Source: Deinococcus yavapaiensis KR-236 (GTDB lineage Bacteria; Deinococcota; Deinococci; Deinococcales; Deinococcaceae). Taken from it: a stretch of 64,000 nucleotides of DNA. A model generated the notes under the pieces. That model worked only from the letters and a program-made list of their open reading frames with translations. It was not told the origin of the DNA and searched no databases. The translations under genes and the position numbers were made by a program. Positions 30,695 through 40,061 of the stretch are shown piece by piece. How positions within the stretch are numbered: position 1 is the first letter of the stretch; each line of letters opens with the position of its first letter. The DNA lies in NCBI RefSeq assembly GCF_003217515.1, contig NZ_QJSX01000015.1, forward strand, positions 1 to 64,000, in the 5' to 3' direction.

Positions 30695-31648
30695 TCAGGT
30701 CGACGCGTTCGATGACAAATTGAGCTCGAAGTGCAAAGCGTAGGGAAGCAGCGTCGAATTCAAGGCACGAACAATGTTCATGATGGGCGTGTTTGTCGAA
30801 GCGACGACGCCGGACAACACGTCGACATCGTGCGTCGCTGCCCACTGGTGCACCTTTCTTCGTAGAAGGCTGTTCACGCCGCTGTTGCGCTCCTCGGGAG
30901 CAGTTCCTACTGTCACATAGTGCAGTGTCCTGGGCTCTTTGCGGATCAGCGCAGCTGCCGAGACGAGGCGTCCGTCGGCCTTCAAGACGTAGGCCGAAAC
31001 CCGGTCCTGCTTGGCAAGGCGATACCACGACGAGATTGTCACTTGTGCTCGTGCGGAGTTCACCTCTCCAGTCGCTTCTCGAAGCGACGCCACGAGCAAC
31101 GCGACAAACTCTTGCTGCAACGCGGCGTCCGGCATTCCTATCAATGCTCGATAGCCGCTCGCATCTGCTTGGTCGGCGCTTTGCTCGAACTTTTGCGACA
31201 GGGGCGCCATGACATGTCGGCGGTGTTCGAACAGCTCGGATGTCACTGCAAAGTGCCGGCGCCGATACAACGCCTCTTGCCATGATGCAGGATCAACAGC
31301 TGCCTGCAGCGTACGAATCGACCGAGCCTGCAACTCGGCCAACAAGGCTCGGAACAATTGATCTTCAGGGGGGTTCGCGCGAGCCTCCTCGCGCAAGAAT
31401 ACGCTTACCCGAACAATCGGAAGATCGACTCCTGCCGACTCGAAGAGGCACCCGCCGAGAAGTTCCTGACCCGCTTGCACGACTAGACCACCGGACACGA
31501 TGCCAGGGAGTTGGCGATATAACAGCGCGTTGAGCCCGCGATCGGTCAAGGAAGCGCCGGGGTCAACCTCTCGCGACAATCGCAGAAACGCCTCGAACAA
31601 GGACGGAGCCAAAGGACGAACAAGAAGTGAATCTTGAGATCCATTCAT
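30695..31648 (-). CDS. tandem GNAT-like protein (copy 1)
   Basis: A 317-residue protein that repeats the layout of the gene next to it: an N-terminal GNAT-like half (SLLVRPLAPSLFEAFLRL; LGGCLFESAGVDLPIVRVSV) and a C-terminal half ending VDVLSGVVASTNTPIMNIVR plus ALNSTLLPYALHFEL. The acetyl-CoA loop is weakly conserved (GTAPEERNSGVNSLLRRKV). It starts 8 bp after the paralogue's stop. Base composition is visibly less GC-rich than the neighbours, which hints at transfer or relaxed selection. Substrate unknown. Confidence 0.65.
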   Translation of the reverse strand: MNGSQDSLLVRPLAPSLFEAFLRLSREVDPGASLTDRGLNALLYRQLPGIVSGGLVVQAGQELLGGCLFESAGVDLPIVRVSVFLREEARANPPEDQLFRALLAELQARSIRTLQAAVDPASWQEALYRRRHFAVTSELFEHRRHVMAPLSQKFEQSADQADASGYRALIGMPDAALQQEFVALLVASLREATGEVNSARAQVTISSWYRLAKQDRVSAYVLKADGRLVSAAALIRKEPRTLHYVTVGTAPEERNSGVNSLLRRKVHQWAATHDVDVLSGVVASTNTPIMNIVRALNSTLLPYALHFELNLSSNAST

Positions 31649-31656
31649 ATAGCGCG

Positions 31657-32616
31657 TCAGCCTTGAGGAGACAGGGGTGGTACTTGCAGTGCGAACGTCA
31701 GCGTGCTGGGCTGCAAGTTGAATCCGAGCGTCTCAATGATGTTCAGCATAGGTAAATTGTTGGCATCAACTGCGCCATGCAAAGACTCGTATCCTTGGAA
31801 GGCTGCCCAACGGTAGATGCCGAGCGCCATTACACTGAGCGCTCCCGTACCACGCGATGATGAGAGTACGCCTTGGCCCTCGAAGCGCAAGTGATTCTCA
31901 CGGGTCAATATCCGCATGATTGAGGCGGCAACCATTTCCGACTCTTTACCGACGAACAGGTACAATCGCTCCTTAGGCCGCAAGGTGTACCAAGCGTCCA
32001 GCAGAGCACGCGCCCGCCGGTCATCAGGATCACGCGTCGCGTCCCGCATGGTTGCAATTACTAGGCGATTGAACTCAGCACGGTACTTCTCAGGCAATGT
32101 CCGTGTCACGTAGCAACGGTAGCCCTGTGCATCCCCACGCCGAGCAATTGCGACAAGTCGCTCGGGCTCAGGCGCCTTTACAGCACGTACGGCCTCGTAC
32201 GTAGACACATTTGATTGAAATCCGTGCTGATGAAAGAAGCTCTCCTCCCACGAGCCGACGGGCGCGCGTGCACGTAATTCTCGGGCTCGCGCCCAGCGTG
32301 CGGCGGTGAGGAGTTCCGAGAATAAAATGCTCTGGTACTCCGCAGTCCGGGCACCAGGATGCAGCAGAACGTCGACCGAGACCGTGCTGGTAGAGTGCGC
32401 CCGGTCAAGCACAAACGCCCCAACCAGCTTCTTTTCTTGAATCAGCAATGACACACCAGGAACTCCACGCGTTGACGGACCACCCAATAATTCGGCAAGC
32501 CGATCCTTCGTCGTTCGTGCCTCGGGGCGAACTTGCTGCAGCAATGTCAAGTAGGCGTCGTAATTGTCGGGTATGAGCGGACGAACGCTCACGGGCGGAC
32601 GGGAAGCCTGAAGCAT
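31657..32616 (-). CDS. tandem GNAT-like protein (copy 2)
   Basis: A 319-residue paralogue of the downstream gene. It starts PPVSVRPLIPDNYDAYLTLL, has a first GNAT half with AEYQSILFSELLTAARWARA and a second with SSSRGTGALSVMALGIYRWA and the typical end DANNLPMLNIIETLGFNLQP. The N..M..I..LGF ending is common in MshD-like tandem GNATs. ATG 32616 lies 6 nt after TAATAT. Less GC-rich than most of the window. Two adjacent diverged copies point to a local duplication. Confidence 0.65.
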   Translation of the reverse strand: MLQASRPPVSVRPLIPDNYDAYLTLLQQVRPEARTTKDRLAELLGGPSTRGVPGVSLLIQEKKLVGAFVLDRAHSTSTVSVDVLLHPGARTAEYQSILFSELLTAARWARARELRARAPVGSWEESFFHQHGFQSNVSTYEAVRAVKAPEPERLVAIARRGDAQGYRCYVTRTLPEKYRAEFNRLVIATMRDATRDPDDRRARALLDAWYTLRPKERLYLFVGKESEMVAASIMRILTRENHLRFEGQGVLSSSRGTGALSVMALGIYRWAAFQGYESLHGAVDANNLPMLNIIETLGFNLQPSTLTFALQVPPLSPQG

Positions 32617-32622
32617 GCATGA

Positions 32623-32628
32623 ATATTA
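32623..32628 (-). promoter_or_regulatory. leaderless -10 of tandem-GNAT operon
   Basis: TAATAT ends 6 nt before ATG 32616 on the minus strand. Confidence 0.65.
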
Positions 32629-32669
32629 GCGCGTTCGAACGACCTTCAGACGCGAGCACTAACAAAGAA

Positions 32670-32695
32670 GAGAACCCACCCTCAGGTGGGTTCTC
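32670..32695 (-). terminator. terminator of surface lipoprotein gene
   Basis: 11-bp stem (32670-32680 with 32685-32695), 4-nt loop, followed in the minus-strand RNA by TTCTTTGTT. It lies 27 bp after the stop codon. Confidence 0.9.
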
Positions 32696-32721
32696 CGAGT
32701 CCAGCTCGATCTCTTCGAAGC

Positions 32722-35700
32722 TTAGAAGCCGGGGAAGATGATGATCGGGGTGCTGTTGAAGAAGAGGCGGAGCGTGGGTTCCGTTTGTGTCGGCGCCACC
32801 ACGTTGCCGCTCGTCGCGGGGAAGAACGTGATGTCGTTGGCAATGTTCGAGACATTCGACGTGTTACGGAAGGTGAAGGTCACTTTGCCCGAGGTCGCGC
32901 TGTTCGTGACGGTGCCAACCGTCGAGGACGGAATCGCGAAGAAGTTGTTGCCGAGGTTGAGACCGACCGGCTCACCTTGCGCGTAGCCCGCGGGCACTGA
33001 GAGCACCGCGTCCAGCTTCACTTGGTCCGCCGCAAGGATCTCATAGTCGTTCGCCGCGCTGTACCCAGCGACACCGTCGACATCTACGTACGCTTGCACC
33101 GTGAAGGTGTAGGTGTTCGTGGGCGTCAGACCCGTGAAGTTGTTGAGGCCACCCGAAACCGAACCGGCAACCGTGGCGTTGTTCGAGTCGACGATGGTCG
33201 TCGAGGTGAGCACCGGCCGGAAGTTGATGAGGTTCGTAACCGCATTGTACGCAGCCGCGCCCGAGCCGTTGACGTAGATCTGACCACTACCAGGGGTGAG
33301 CGAAGTGACGCTGAACGAGCCCGTGCCGTTGGTGAGTGTCACGAGTTGCGTGGTAGTCAGGGCAGACGTGGCGGGCGTAAAGTCGAAGGCTGGGTTGTTG
33401 GAGGATACTTCGACCGTGCCGTTGAACGGCAGACCGAACTGGTCAACCGCACCCGTGATGTTGAAGGTCGTGGTGGACGCCACCGGACGATCGAGTTCGC
33501 TATCGGCCGTACCGTCAACATCGGCAGCTGCCGTCGCGACGTTGAAGAACGCCACGGTGCTCGGCAGGTTGTCGCGAACGGTCGTCGGCTCCGCCTTGAG
33601 GAGGGGGCCGCCCGTAGTGTTCTCTTCGAAGTCGAGGGTCGTGCGAGCGTCGTCGTCGCCGGCGACGCGGCCTTCCACGACGTACTCGAACAGCAGTTCT
33701 TGACCCGGGTTGAGGAAGTTGGCGTTCACTTGCGTGCTGCCGTCAGCCGCCACGTTGACCGTGATGACTTGGCCGGGAGCGCCGCTGAGGATACCCGAGC
33801 CAGCGCCATCGAGGTCGAGCGAGTCGGCGAGGACAGGGGTGCCCGTGCCCGTGCGCTCGACGCCGTTGACGAGGACGACGTTCATGTTGGAGTACGTCGC
33901 AACGCGCGGCAGAGCGTTGGTGATGCGAACGTTCGTCGCCGGACCGTCGCCGTAGTTGCCGTGGCGGATCTTGTACTCGAACGTGCCACCAATCGGGAAG
34001 ACTTCGGCGTTGACGTTGCCGAAAACTTCCGCAAGGGGGCTCGATTCGGGGTTGGAGCGGATGTTCTTGTAGTAGTTATCGCCCGGATTGAACTCATTGA
34101 TGAGATCCGCATCGCCCGTTGTAAGCGTGAAGACATCACCGGCGGCGTCAGGCGCGTTATCGCTGAGTTCCGTGTCGAACGAGGGGCCAGCGATGACTTC
34201 GACGTCGGCGCAGTCGGCGAGGAAGTTCGGCGCGCCGTTGAGGACGGTGCGGCGAGCGCCGGGGCGCGTGGTCTGCGGCAGGGAGAAGCTGTCCGGCTCG
34301 ACGCGTTGCGAGAGACGCTCGGTGAAGAGGCCACCGATCGCGGCAGGAGACACGTTGTAGAAGGGGTACGCGTCGCGAACGATTTCGCCAGCCGCGAGGG
34401 GGATGTTGATGCGCTGGTTGAGGTTGTTCGCGAAGAGCTGGACGCAGTTGACGTCGTCGAAGACACCCGTCTCATTCGCGCGGAACGAGGTGGTCGCCGT
34501 GCGAGTTTGACCGAGCGCCAGGTTGCCGAGGTCGAACGTAACCGTACGGTCGTTGAGGTTGACCGAGCCGGGGTTCTGCGTGATCGGACCCGTAGCGGGC
34601 GCAAGGTTCGAGTTGACGTAGTCAATTTGCGTGCCGAACGAGTCGACAATGCGCGCCGAGTAGGCCGTCATTTCGTTGAGGTAGTCGGCGGCGGTGCGCG
34701 GGCTGCTCTTGAGCGCGGCGTAGCCGGAGTCACCGAGCGTCGCACGGTCGATGTTGCTGGCCGTGATTCGGTACGTGACTTGGTCGTTCAGGCGCAGCGT
34801 GCCGCTCGGGGAGATCTGGCGCTTGTCGATGGCGATGAACGGACGCACGACGTTGATGTCGAAGTCGGCGCGATCTTCCGCAGCTTCCGCCGAGGTGACG
34901 ACGACGCTGTTCGTGACTTGGTACGGGTCGTTGTACTCGCGAGTGAGGATCGGGCGACGATCGCCAAACGCGCCGTTGCCTGTAAGGCCGTCCACAACGC
35001 CATCTTGGTTGTTGTCGTTCCAGACGTAGCCGGGCTTGTGGCGCGGGTAGACGGTGACGGTGAGCGTTACTTCGTCGGCGCCGCCAGGAGCGTTGTCGTT
35101 CGCGGCGAGCGAAGCGAGCGCCGGAACTTGCGTCTGCGTGAAGGTGACTTCGTGCAGGACGGGGTCGTAGGTTCCACCTGCCGGGCTGCTGACGTAGCCG
35201 AGTTCCGCCGGGAGTTCGTCGGTGACAACGACGTTCGTAATCGGGTTCGCGTTCGTGTTGCGAACGGTGATCGTGTACGTGTAGTTCTTGGCGGCCGAGC
35301 CGGTCGCGGGCAGCGTGACGTCGTCACGATTGGCGTTCGAGCCCGCCCACGTGATGACCGTAGGGCCGCTCTTAACGATGTCGAGGGCCGCCCCGAAGAG
35401 CGTACGCGTCGCGTTGTAGCTCTTGAGCGGGAACGCGTACGTCGTGTTACCGAAGTCTTGCGTGTACACATACGTCGCCGTGACGTTCGCGGCGATTTGG
35501 GCGCCCGGCAAGTTGTTGATGACGTTGAGGTCCGTGCTGTTCGTCACACCGAGCGTTACGCCGCTGCCGTCCACGTCCACGCAGTAGCCCGTGTTCGACG
35601 CACCGTTGAGATTGGTGTTGAAGGCGCCAGACGGAATGAACTGACCGGAGCTCGCGAAGTTCGAGAAATTACCCGTTCCGGTAGCGCTTACTGCGGTGTA

Positions 35701-37476
35701 GTCACAGCCACCGCTAAAGAAGTAGTTGGTGGTGTTGTTGAGTTGGTAGACGACGTAGCCAGTGCGAACGTCATCGATGATGCCGTCGTCGGTCGTGTCG
35801 CCCGGTTGTGCGACTTGCGGGAGTTTGCTACGGAAGGGCAGGGTCGGGACGAACAGTCCGTCCTGGGGCTGCTTTTGGTAGAAGGCCGTTTGCAGATACG
35901 CTTCGCGGTTTTCGGTCGGGCGGAACGCGGCGCGGCCGAGTTGGATGGTCGTGCCCGTGCGGCGACCGGTCGCTTGGAAGAGACCCGAGTCGTCGTCGCC
36001 GGCGCTGCCGTCAACGAAGTCGTTGTAGGCGTAGAGGTGGCTGATGTTCTGGAAGAACATCTTGAACTCGGTGAGCGCCGCGCCTGGCGTGACCGAACCG
36101 TCCGAGCCGACCGTCGCGCCCGAAACGACGAACTTGACGATGTCGCTGATCGTGCCCGTGATGGGGTCGTTGCTACCGCCGACCGGCTCGAGGCGACCGT
36201 TCGCCGCGTAGACCGTGAAGCGCGCGATTCCGTTGGCGTCTGTGACGATTTGGACCGGGCCACCCACGGCTTGCGTCTTCAGCGGCGTCGCTACGTTGTC
36301 ATTAACGCGCACGTGCCCTGGGATGACCGTGGCCGAAGTGCCGCTCAGGGCGCTGTATTGCGGGTCGACGAACAACACGGCGTTGGCGATGGGGCCGTTG
36401 GCGCCCGTCACACGCGCTGTGACAAAAACGGACTCTTCGGTTTGGCTGGCGCCGATTTGAACGTTCTTGTTCGAGTTAACCTCGGGCACGAGGGGCAAGG
36501 CGACCCCTTCGGCGTCCGTGACCGACGAGAGGGTAATGCCGGTAATGACTTGACCGGGCGTGACGGTACGCGTGTAGTCGAACGCCGCGCTCGCCGTGCC
36601 GTTGGCGACCACCGTCACGCGACGCGTGGCGTTGGCTTGCGGGATCGTGAATTGCACGCCACCAGCGTTGACGGTCTGATCGACCACAACGTCATAGGTG
36701 CCAGCCGGAACGGGAATGACCGAGCCCGTGCCCGCCGTGCCTTGGAACACGGTGGTAGGGGTTGTACCCGTCGTGCGAATGGTGACGTTCGTGCTTGACA
36801 CGCCAGTCAGAACGATTGCGATGTTCGCGTTGTTGACCGGGTTGTTTTGCTGTGCCGTGTAGACGATGTTTTGCGTCGTCGTCTGACCCGCCGTGATGGT
36901 GATGGGGTAAGACGTTTGCGCCGGAGCGTACGTCGTGCCGCCCGAGGCGACATTGGCTACCGTCAAGGTGTAGGTGCCCGGCGCAAGATTGGCCACCGGG
37001 GTACCGAGGGTAATCGTTTGGGGCTGCGAACCAGCGGACGTGGAGGTCAAAGTGCCGCTCACGGTCACGCCGGTCACGCCGGTGATGGTCGTAGCGAGCG
37101 TACCAGTAGTCGTGTTGTTTTGTTGACGAACGTAGTTGAGGGAGACCGTCGAGGACTGGCCGGCAACGACCGTAACGGTGTCCGTTCCCGTCTCACCGTT
37201 CGCACGAACGTACGTGACGCCACCGACGACGATTTGGGCCGGGAGAGTGAACGTGTACGATCCAGCGGGAACCGTAAACTGCTCGCCGTCGTCGACCGAA
37301 CCGGTGATGCTGTTGGGAATGGTGGTAAAAGCGGAAACCGGAACCGAGACATTGTTCAGGTCGCCTTGGAAATCAACGGCGACAGTGCCGGTGCTCGGCG
37401 CCGTCGGGCCTTGCGAGCAGGCCGCGAGGGCCATTGCCGTAGTCAAGGCGATGCTAGCGAACTTCAAACTCTTCAT
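32722..37476 (-). CDS. giant DUF11-type surface lipoprotein
   Basis: A 1584-residue exported protein. A signal peptide ends in the lipobox ALAACSQG (Cys near residue 20), so it is probably lipid-anchored. Residues about 25-330 hold short Thr/Val-rich beta repeats (PAGSYTFTLPAQ, APGTYTLTVAN, PAGTYDVVVDQ). DUF11-like beta-sandwiches lie near 740-840 (YTYTITVRNTNANPITNVVV), 910-1010 and 1180-1260 (YKIRHGNYGDGPATNVRITN). A few cysteines occur (SGGCDYT, DADCADV-like). The start ATG 37476 has AGGAGG 6 nt upstream and a near-consensus promoter. Size, lipobox and strong expression signals recall the Deinococcus HPI/S-layer type, but homology was not tested. Confidence 0.75.
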   Translation of the reverse strand: MKSLKFASIALTTAMALAACSQGPTAPSTGTVAVDFQGDLNNVSVPVSAFTTIPNSITGSVDDGEQFTVPAGSYTFTLPAQIVVGGVTYVRANGETGTDTVTVVAGQSSTVSLNYVRQQNNTTTGTLATTITGVTGVTVSGTLTSTSAGSQPQTITLGTPVANLAPGTYTLTVANVASGGTTYAPAQTSYPITITAGQTTTQNIVYTAQQNNPVNNANIAIVLTGVSSTNVTIRTTGTTPTTVFQGTAGTGSVIPVPAGTYDVVVDQTVNAGGVQFTIPQANATRRVTVVANGTASAAFDYTRTVTPGQVITGITLSSVTDAEGVALPLVPEVNSNKNVQIGASQTEESVFVTARVTGANGPIANAVLFVDPQYSALSGTSATVIPGHVRVNDNVATPLKTQAVGGPVQIVTDANGIARFTVYAANGRLEPVGGSNDPITGTISDIVKFVVSGATVGSDGSVTPGAALTEFKMFFQNISHLYAYNDFVDGSAGDDDSGLFQATGRRTGTTIQLGRAAFRPTENREAYLQTAFYQKQPQDGLFVPTLPFRSKLPQVAQPGDTTDDGIIDDVRTGYVVYQLNNTTNYFFSGGCDYTAVSATGTGNFSNFASSGQFIPSGAFNTNLNGASNTGYCVDVDGSGVTLGVTNSTDLNVINNLPGAQIAANVTATYVYTQDFGNTTYAFPLKSYNATRTLFGAALDIVKSGPTVITWAGSNANRDDVTLPATGSAAKNYTYTITVRNTNANPITNVVVTDELPAELGYVSSPAGGTYDPVLHEVTFTQTQVPALASLAANDNAPGGADEVTLTVTVYPRHKPGYVWNDNNQDGVVDGLTGNGAFGDRRPILTREYNDPYQVTNSVVVTSAEAAEDRADFDINVVRPFIAIDKRQISPSGTLRLNDQVTYRITASNIDRATLGDSGYAALKSSPRTAADYLNEMTAYSARIVDSFGTQIDYVNSNLAPATGPITQNPGSVNLNDRTVTFDLGNLALGQTRTATTSFRANETGVFDDVNCVQLFANNLNQRINIPLAAGEIVRDAYPFYNVSPAAIGGLFTERLSQRVEPDSFSLPQTTRPGARRTVLNGAPNFLADCADVEVIAGPSFDTELSDNAPDAAGDVFTLTTGDADLINEFNPGDNYYKNIRSNPESSPLAEVFGNVNAEVFPIGGTFEYKIRHGNYGDGPATNVRITNALPRVATYSNMNVVLVNGVERTGTGTPVLADSLDLDGAGSGILSGAPGQVITVNVAADGSTQVNANFLNPGQELLFEYVVEGRVAGDDDARTTLDFEENTTGGPLLKAEPTTVRDNLPSTVAFFNVATAAADVDGTADSELDRPVASTTTFNITGAVDQFGLPFNGTVEVSSNNPAFDFTPATSALTTTQLVTLTNGTGSFSVTSLTPGSGQIYVNGSGAAAYNAVTNLINFRPVLTSTTIVDSNNATVAGSVSGGLNNFTGLTPTNTYTFTVQAYVDVDGVAGYSAANDYEILAADQVKLDAVLSVPAGYAQGEPVGLNLGNNFFAIPSSTVGTVTNSATSGKVTFTFRNTSNVSNIANDITFFPATSGNVVAPTQTEPTLRLFFNSTPIIIFPGF

Positions 37477-37881
37477 GCATTCCTCCTGCGGAGTGATGGA
37501 TACGACAACAGAGCGACGAATCGTACTTCGTGAGTGGTCTCTGGCAAGGGGCGCTCCTTCATGAAATTCCGTACCGTGACCTCATGGACTCCAATTCCTG
37601 TGAAGTGTGAGGCTCTTGACGGAGTATACGTTTCTGCAGAACGCGTGTCAACGAAATTTGCGCCCGCCCCACGGGCTTTTTCACTTTCGATTTCAAGCGT
37701 TTTCTGAGATACGTTTATTGACTTAGCGCACCGACTGCCATCACCTCCCACGATGACGTTCAAACCCTGTCTTGGGTCGTCCTCATCGAAGATCGTAGCA
37801 CTAACCGTAATCTCATGGTGAGAATTCTGACGCCATCGTCAGATTCGGCTCAGGTACGTGCGGAAGCGCGCTCACATCACT
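37477..37881. promoter_or_regulatory. 405-bp gap with leader and promoter of surface protein
   Basis: No gene is convincing here. The right end touches the rarA stop. From 37616 leftwards is a leader of about 140 nt for the surface protein. Upstream of the promoter are small inverted repeats, for example CTGACG-CCA-TCGTCAG (37827-37842). A minus-strand frame through the leader lacks coding character. Confidence 0.6.
37623..37651 (-). promoter_or_regulatory. strong promoter of surface lipoprotein
   Basis: TTGACA (37651-37646) and TATACT (37628-37623) with exactly 17 bp between them on the minus strand. The spacer holds the near-palindrome CGTTCTGCAGAAACG. The leader is then about 140 nt long. 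Confidence 0.9.
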
Positions 37882-39159
37882 TTAATCCTTCCTAAAGGAT
37901 GAATGCAATTCTCTTAATTTCGTCCAACGTCCCTCGACTCGCGCCTCCCACCCTTCATTCGAAGGGGTGTACAAAGAGGTCTTCAAAGCTTCGGGCAAAT
38001 ACGTCTGGGCGAAGCTTCCCTCGGGATCGTCGAAGTAGTAGGCGTAGCCGCGCCCGTATCCCTGCGATTTCATCAAGTTCGTCGGAGCGTTGCGCAAGTG
38101 GGGCGGGACCGGCGCCGTCACCTCATGCACGGCCTTCAACGCTCGCCCCCAAGCCGTGTACACGGCGTTCGACTTCGGCGCGAGCGCCAAGTACACCACC
38201 GCCTGCGCGAGCGCGAGGTCACCTTCCGGACTGCCCAGAAACTCCACGGCCTCCTTGGCGGCGAGACTGAGGCGCAGCGCGGCCGGATCGGCGAGCCCGA
38301 CGTCTTCGGTGGCCATGCGCACGACCCGTCTCGCGACGTACACCGGATCTGCCCCGCCCGCAATCATGCGCGCCAACCAGTAGAGCGCGCCGTCCACGTG
38401 AGAAGCTCTCACACTTTTGTGCAGGGCGGAAATGAGGTTGTAGAACTCCTCGCCTTCCTTGTCCATCGCGGGCGTATGACGCCCGAAGGCTTCGCGCGCC
38501 GCCTCGACCGTCACGGGACGAGCGATTTCCGCCGCCACCTCCAGCACGCCGAGCGCTCGCCGCGCGTCTCCGTCCGAGAGGCGAGCGATCAAGTCGAGAG
38601 CGTCCGGTTGCACCTCGACGCCTGGCAAGCCGCGCGCGTCCCCGAGGGCGCGCGTCAACAAGTTCCGAAGGTCCTCGCGCGTCAGCGGTTCGAGCACGAG
38701 GACGCGCGCGCGCGAGCGAAGCGCCGGATTCACCTCGAAGCTCGGGTTCTCGGTCGTGGCGCCGATCAACGTCAACAAGCCTCGCTCCACGTGCGGCAGC
38801 AGCGCGTCCTGCTGCGCTTTGTTGAAGCGATGAATCTCGTCGAGGAACAAAATCGTACGCTCGCCGCTCGGCGCGCGCCGCTGGGCTTCCTCGACCGCCG
38901 CGCGCACGTCCTTCACGCCCGCCGTCACGGCGCTGAGCGCCACGAAGTGCGCCCGAACGAGGTCGGCGACGAGCCGCGCGAGCGTCGTCTTGCCGACGCC
39001 GGGCGGACCCCAAAAGATCAACGAGGACAGGCGCCCTCCTTCCAGCATGCGGCGAAGCGGCTTGCCGGGTCCGAGAAGGTGTTGCTGGCCGACGATCTCG
39101 TCGAGGGTGCGAGGACGCATGCGTTCGGCGAGTGGCGCGGGCGGATCGAACAACGTCAT
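37882..39159 (-). CDS. rarA: RarA/MgsA replication-associated recombination ATPase
   Basis: A 425-residue AAA+ protein of the clamp-loader group that acts at stalled forks. N-terminal ERMRPRTLDEIVGQQHLLGP, Walker A GPPGVGKTTLARLVA near residue 55, Walker B LFLDEIHRFNKAQQDALLP near 108, sensor 1 LIGATTENPSFEVN, arginine finger region ALRSRARVLVLEPL. The C-terminal part has the MgsA_C helix set (LHKSVRASHVDGALYWLARM). ATG 39159 lies 6 nt after TAGGAT. Divergent from mqnD. Confidence 0.93.
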   Translation of the reverse strand: MTLFDPPAPLAERMRPRTLDEIVGQQHLLGPGKPLRRMLEGGRLSSLIFWGPPGVGKTTLARLVADLVRAHFVALSAVTAGVKDVRAAVEEAQRRAPSGERTILFLDEIHRFNKAQQDALLPHVERGLLTLIGATTENPSFEVNPALRSRARVLVLEPLTREDLRNLLTRALGDARGLPGVEVQPDALDLIARLSDGDARRALGVLEVAAEIARPVTVEAAREAFGRHTPAMDKEGEEFYNLISALHKSVRASHVDGALYWLARMIAGGADPVYVARRVVRMATEDVGLADPAALRLSLAAKEAVEFLGSPEGDLALAQAVVYLALAPKSNAVYTAWGRALKAVHEVTAPVPPHLRNAPTNLMKSQGYGRGYAYYFDDPEGSFAQTYLPEALKTSLYTPSNEGWEARVEGRWTKLRELHSSFRKD

Positions 39160-39165
39160 GCCTCG

Positions 39166-39171
39166 ATCCTA
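39166..39171 (-). promoter_or_regulatory. leaderless -10 of rarA
   Basis: TAGGAT ends 6 nt before ATG 39159 on the minus strand. Confidence 0.65.
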
Positions 39172-39212
39172 GGCTCGGCGAGCAACGCACGAAAGGGTCC
39201 CGGCGAGACGAT

Positions 39213-39218
39213 TATCTT
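39213..39218 (+). promoter_or_regulatory. leaderless -10 of mqnD
   Basis: TATCTT ends 6 nt before ATG 39225. The divergent rarA -10 is about 40 bp away. Confidence 0.65.
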
Positions 39219-39224
39219 GAGGTC

Positions 39225-40058
39225 ATGACGACGCGCGCCTCCTCGCTCGACCTCGGGTACTCGTTTTGCCCGAACGACACTTTCATCTTCTACGCCCTCG
39301 CACACGGCAAAGTTCCGTCTCCCCTTTCGGTGCGCGAGCGCCTCGAAGACGTCGAGACGCTCAACGCCTTCGCGCGCGAAGGTCGCCTTCCCATGACGAA
39401 GATCAGCTATCGCGCGTACTTCGACGTCATGGACGAGTACGTCGCGCTGCGAAGCGGCGGCGCCCTCGGTCGAGGCGTCGGCCCGCTCGTCGTGACGCAC
39501 GAGCCGCTGACGTCGCTGAAGGGCAAGGTCGTCGCGTCGCCCGGCGCCCTGACCACGGCCGAGTTGCTGCTGCGGTCCTTCGAGCCGACCGTGAAGGTCG
39601 TGCGCATGCGTTACGACGAAGTCATGCCGAGCGTCGCTCGAGGCGACGTCGACGCGGGCCTCATCATCCACGAGTCGCGCTTCACGTACTCCTCGTACGG
39701 TTTGAGCAAGTTCTTGGACCTCGGCGCTTGGTGGGAAGGCGAGACGGGCCTGCCCCTGCCGCTCGGGGCGATCCTCGTGCGGCGCGACTTGCCGCGGGCG
39801 ACGCAACTCGGCTTGCAGGAAGCCGTGCGGGCGTCCCTTCGCTACGCGTGGAACCATCCGGCCGAGCCGCGCGACTACATCCGCGCGCACGCTTTGGAGA
39901 TGAGCGACGAGGTCATGCAGGCCCACATCGACCTCTACGTCAACGACTTTTCCATCGACGTCGGCGAGGAAGGCGAGCGCGCCGTGCGTGCCTTGCAACG
40001 ACGGGCAATCGAAGCGGGCGTCACGAAGCCGAGCGACTTGCCGCTCTTCTTGGAGTGA
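39225..40058 (+). CDS. mqnD: 1,4-dihydroxy-6-naphthoate synthase
   Basis: A 277-residue enzyme of the futalosine menaquinone pathway that makes 1,4-dihydroxy-6-naphthoate from cyclic dehypoxanthinyl futalosine. It has a periplasmic-binding-protein-like fold: LGYSFCPNDTFIFYALAHGK, KISYRAYFDVMDEY, RMRYDEVMPSVARGDVDAGL and the IIHESRFTY segment with the catalytic His. Start chosen after the TATCTT -10. It ends 3 bp from the convergent small gene. The other mqn genes are not in the window. Confidence 0.9.
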   Translation: MTTRASSLDLGYSFCPNDTFIFYALAHGKVPSPLSVRERLEDVETLNAFAREGRLPMTKISYRAYFDVMDEYVALRSGGALGRGVGPLVVTHEPLTSLKGKVVASPGALTTAELLLRSFEPTVKVVRMRYDEVMPSVARGDVDAGLIIHESRFTYSSYGLSKFLDLGAWWEGETGLPLPLGAILVRRDLPRATQLGLQEAVRASLRYAWNHPAEPRDYIRAHALEMSDEVMQAHIDLYVNDFSIDVGEEGERAVRALQRRAIEAGVTKPSDLPLFLE

Positions 40059-40061
40059 TCT

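Noticed and set aside
33022..36798. 1258-codon open frame antisense to the surface lipoprotein
   Set aside because: Very Arg/Val/Asp-rich, no domain, no start signals; a shadow of the coding frame on the other strand.
37473..37763. 96-codon minus-strand frame in the surface-protein leader
   Set aside because: It crosses the strong promoter and leader and has no coding character.
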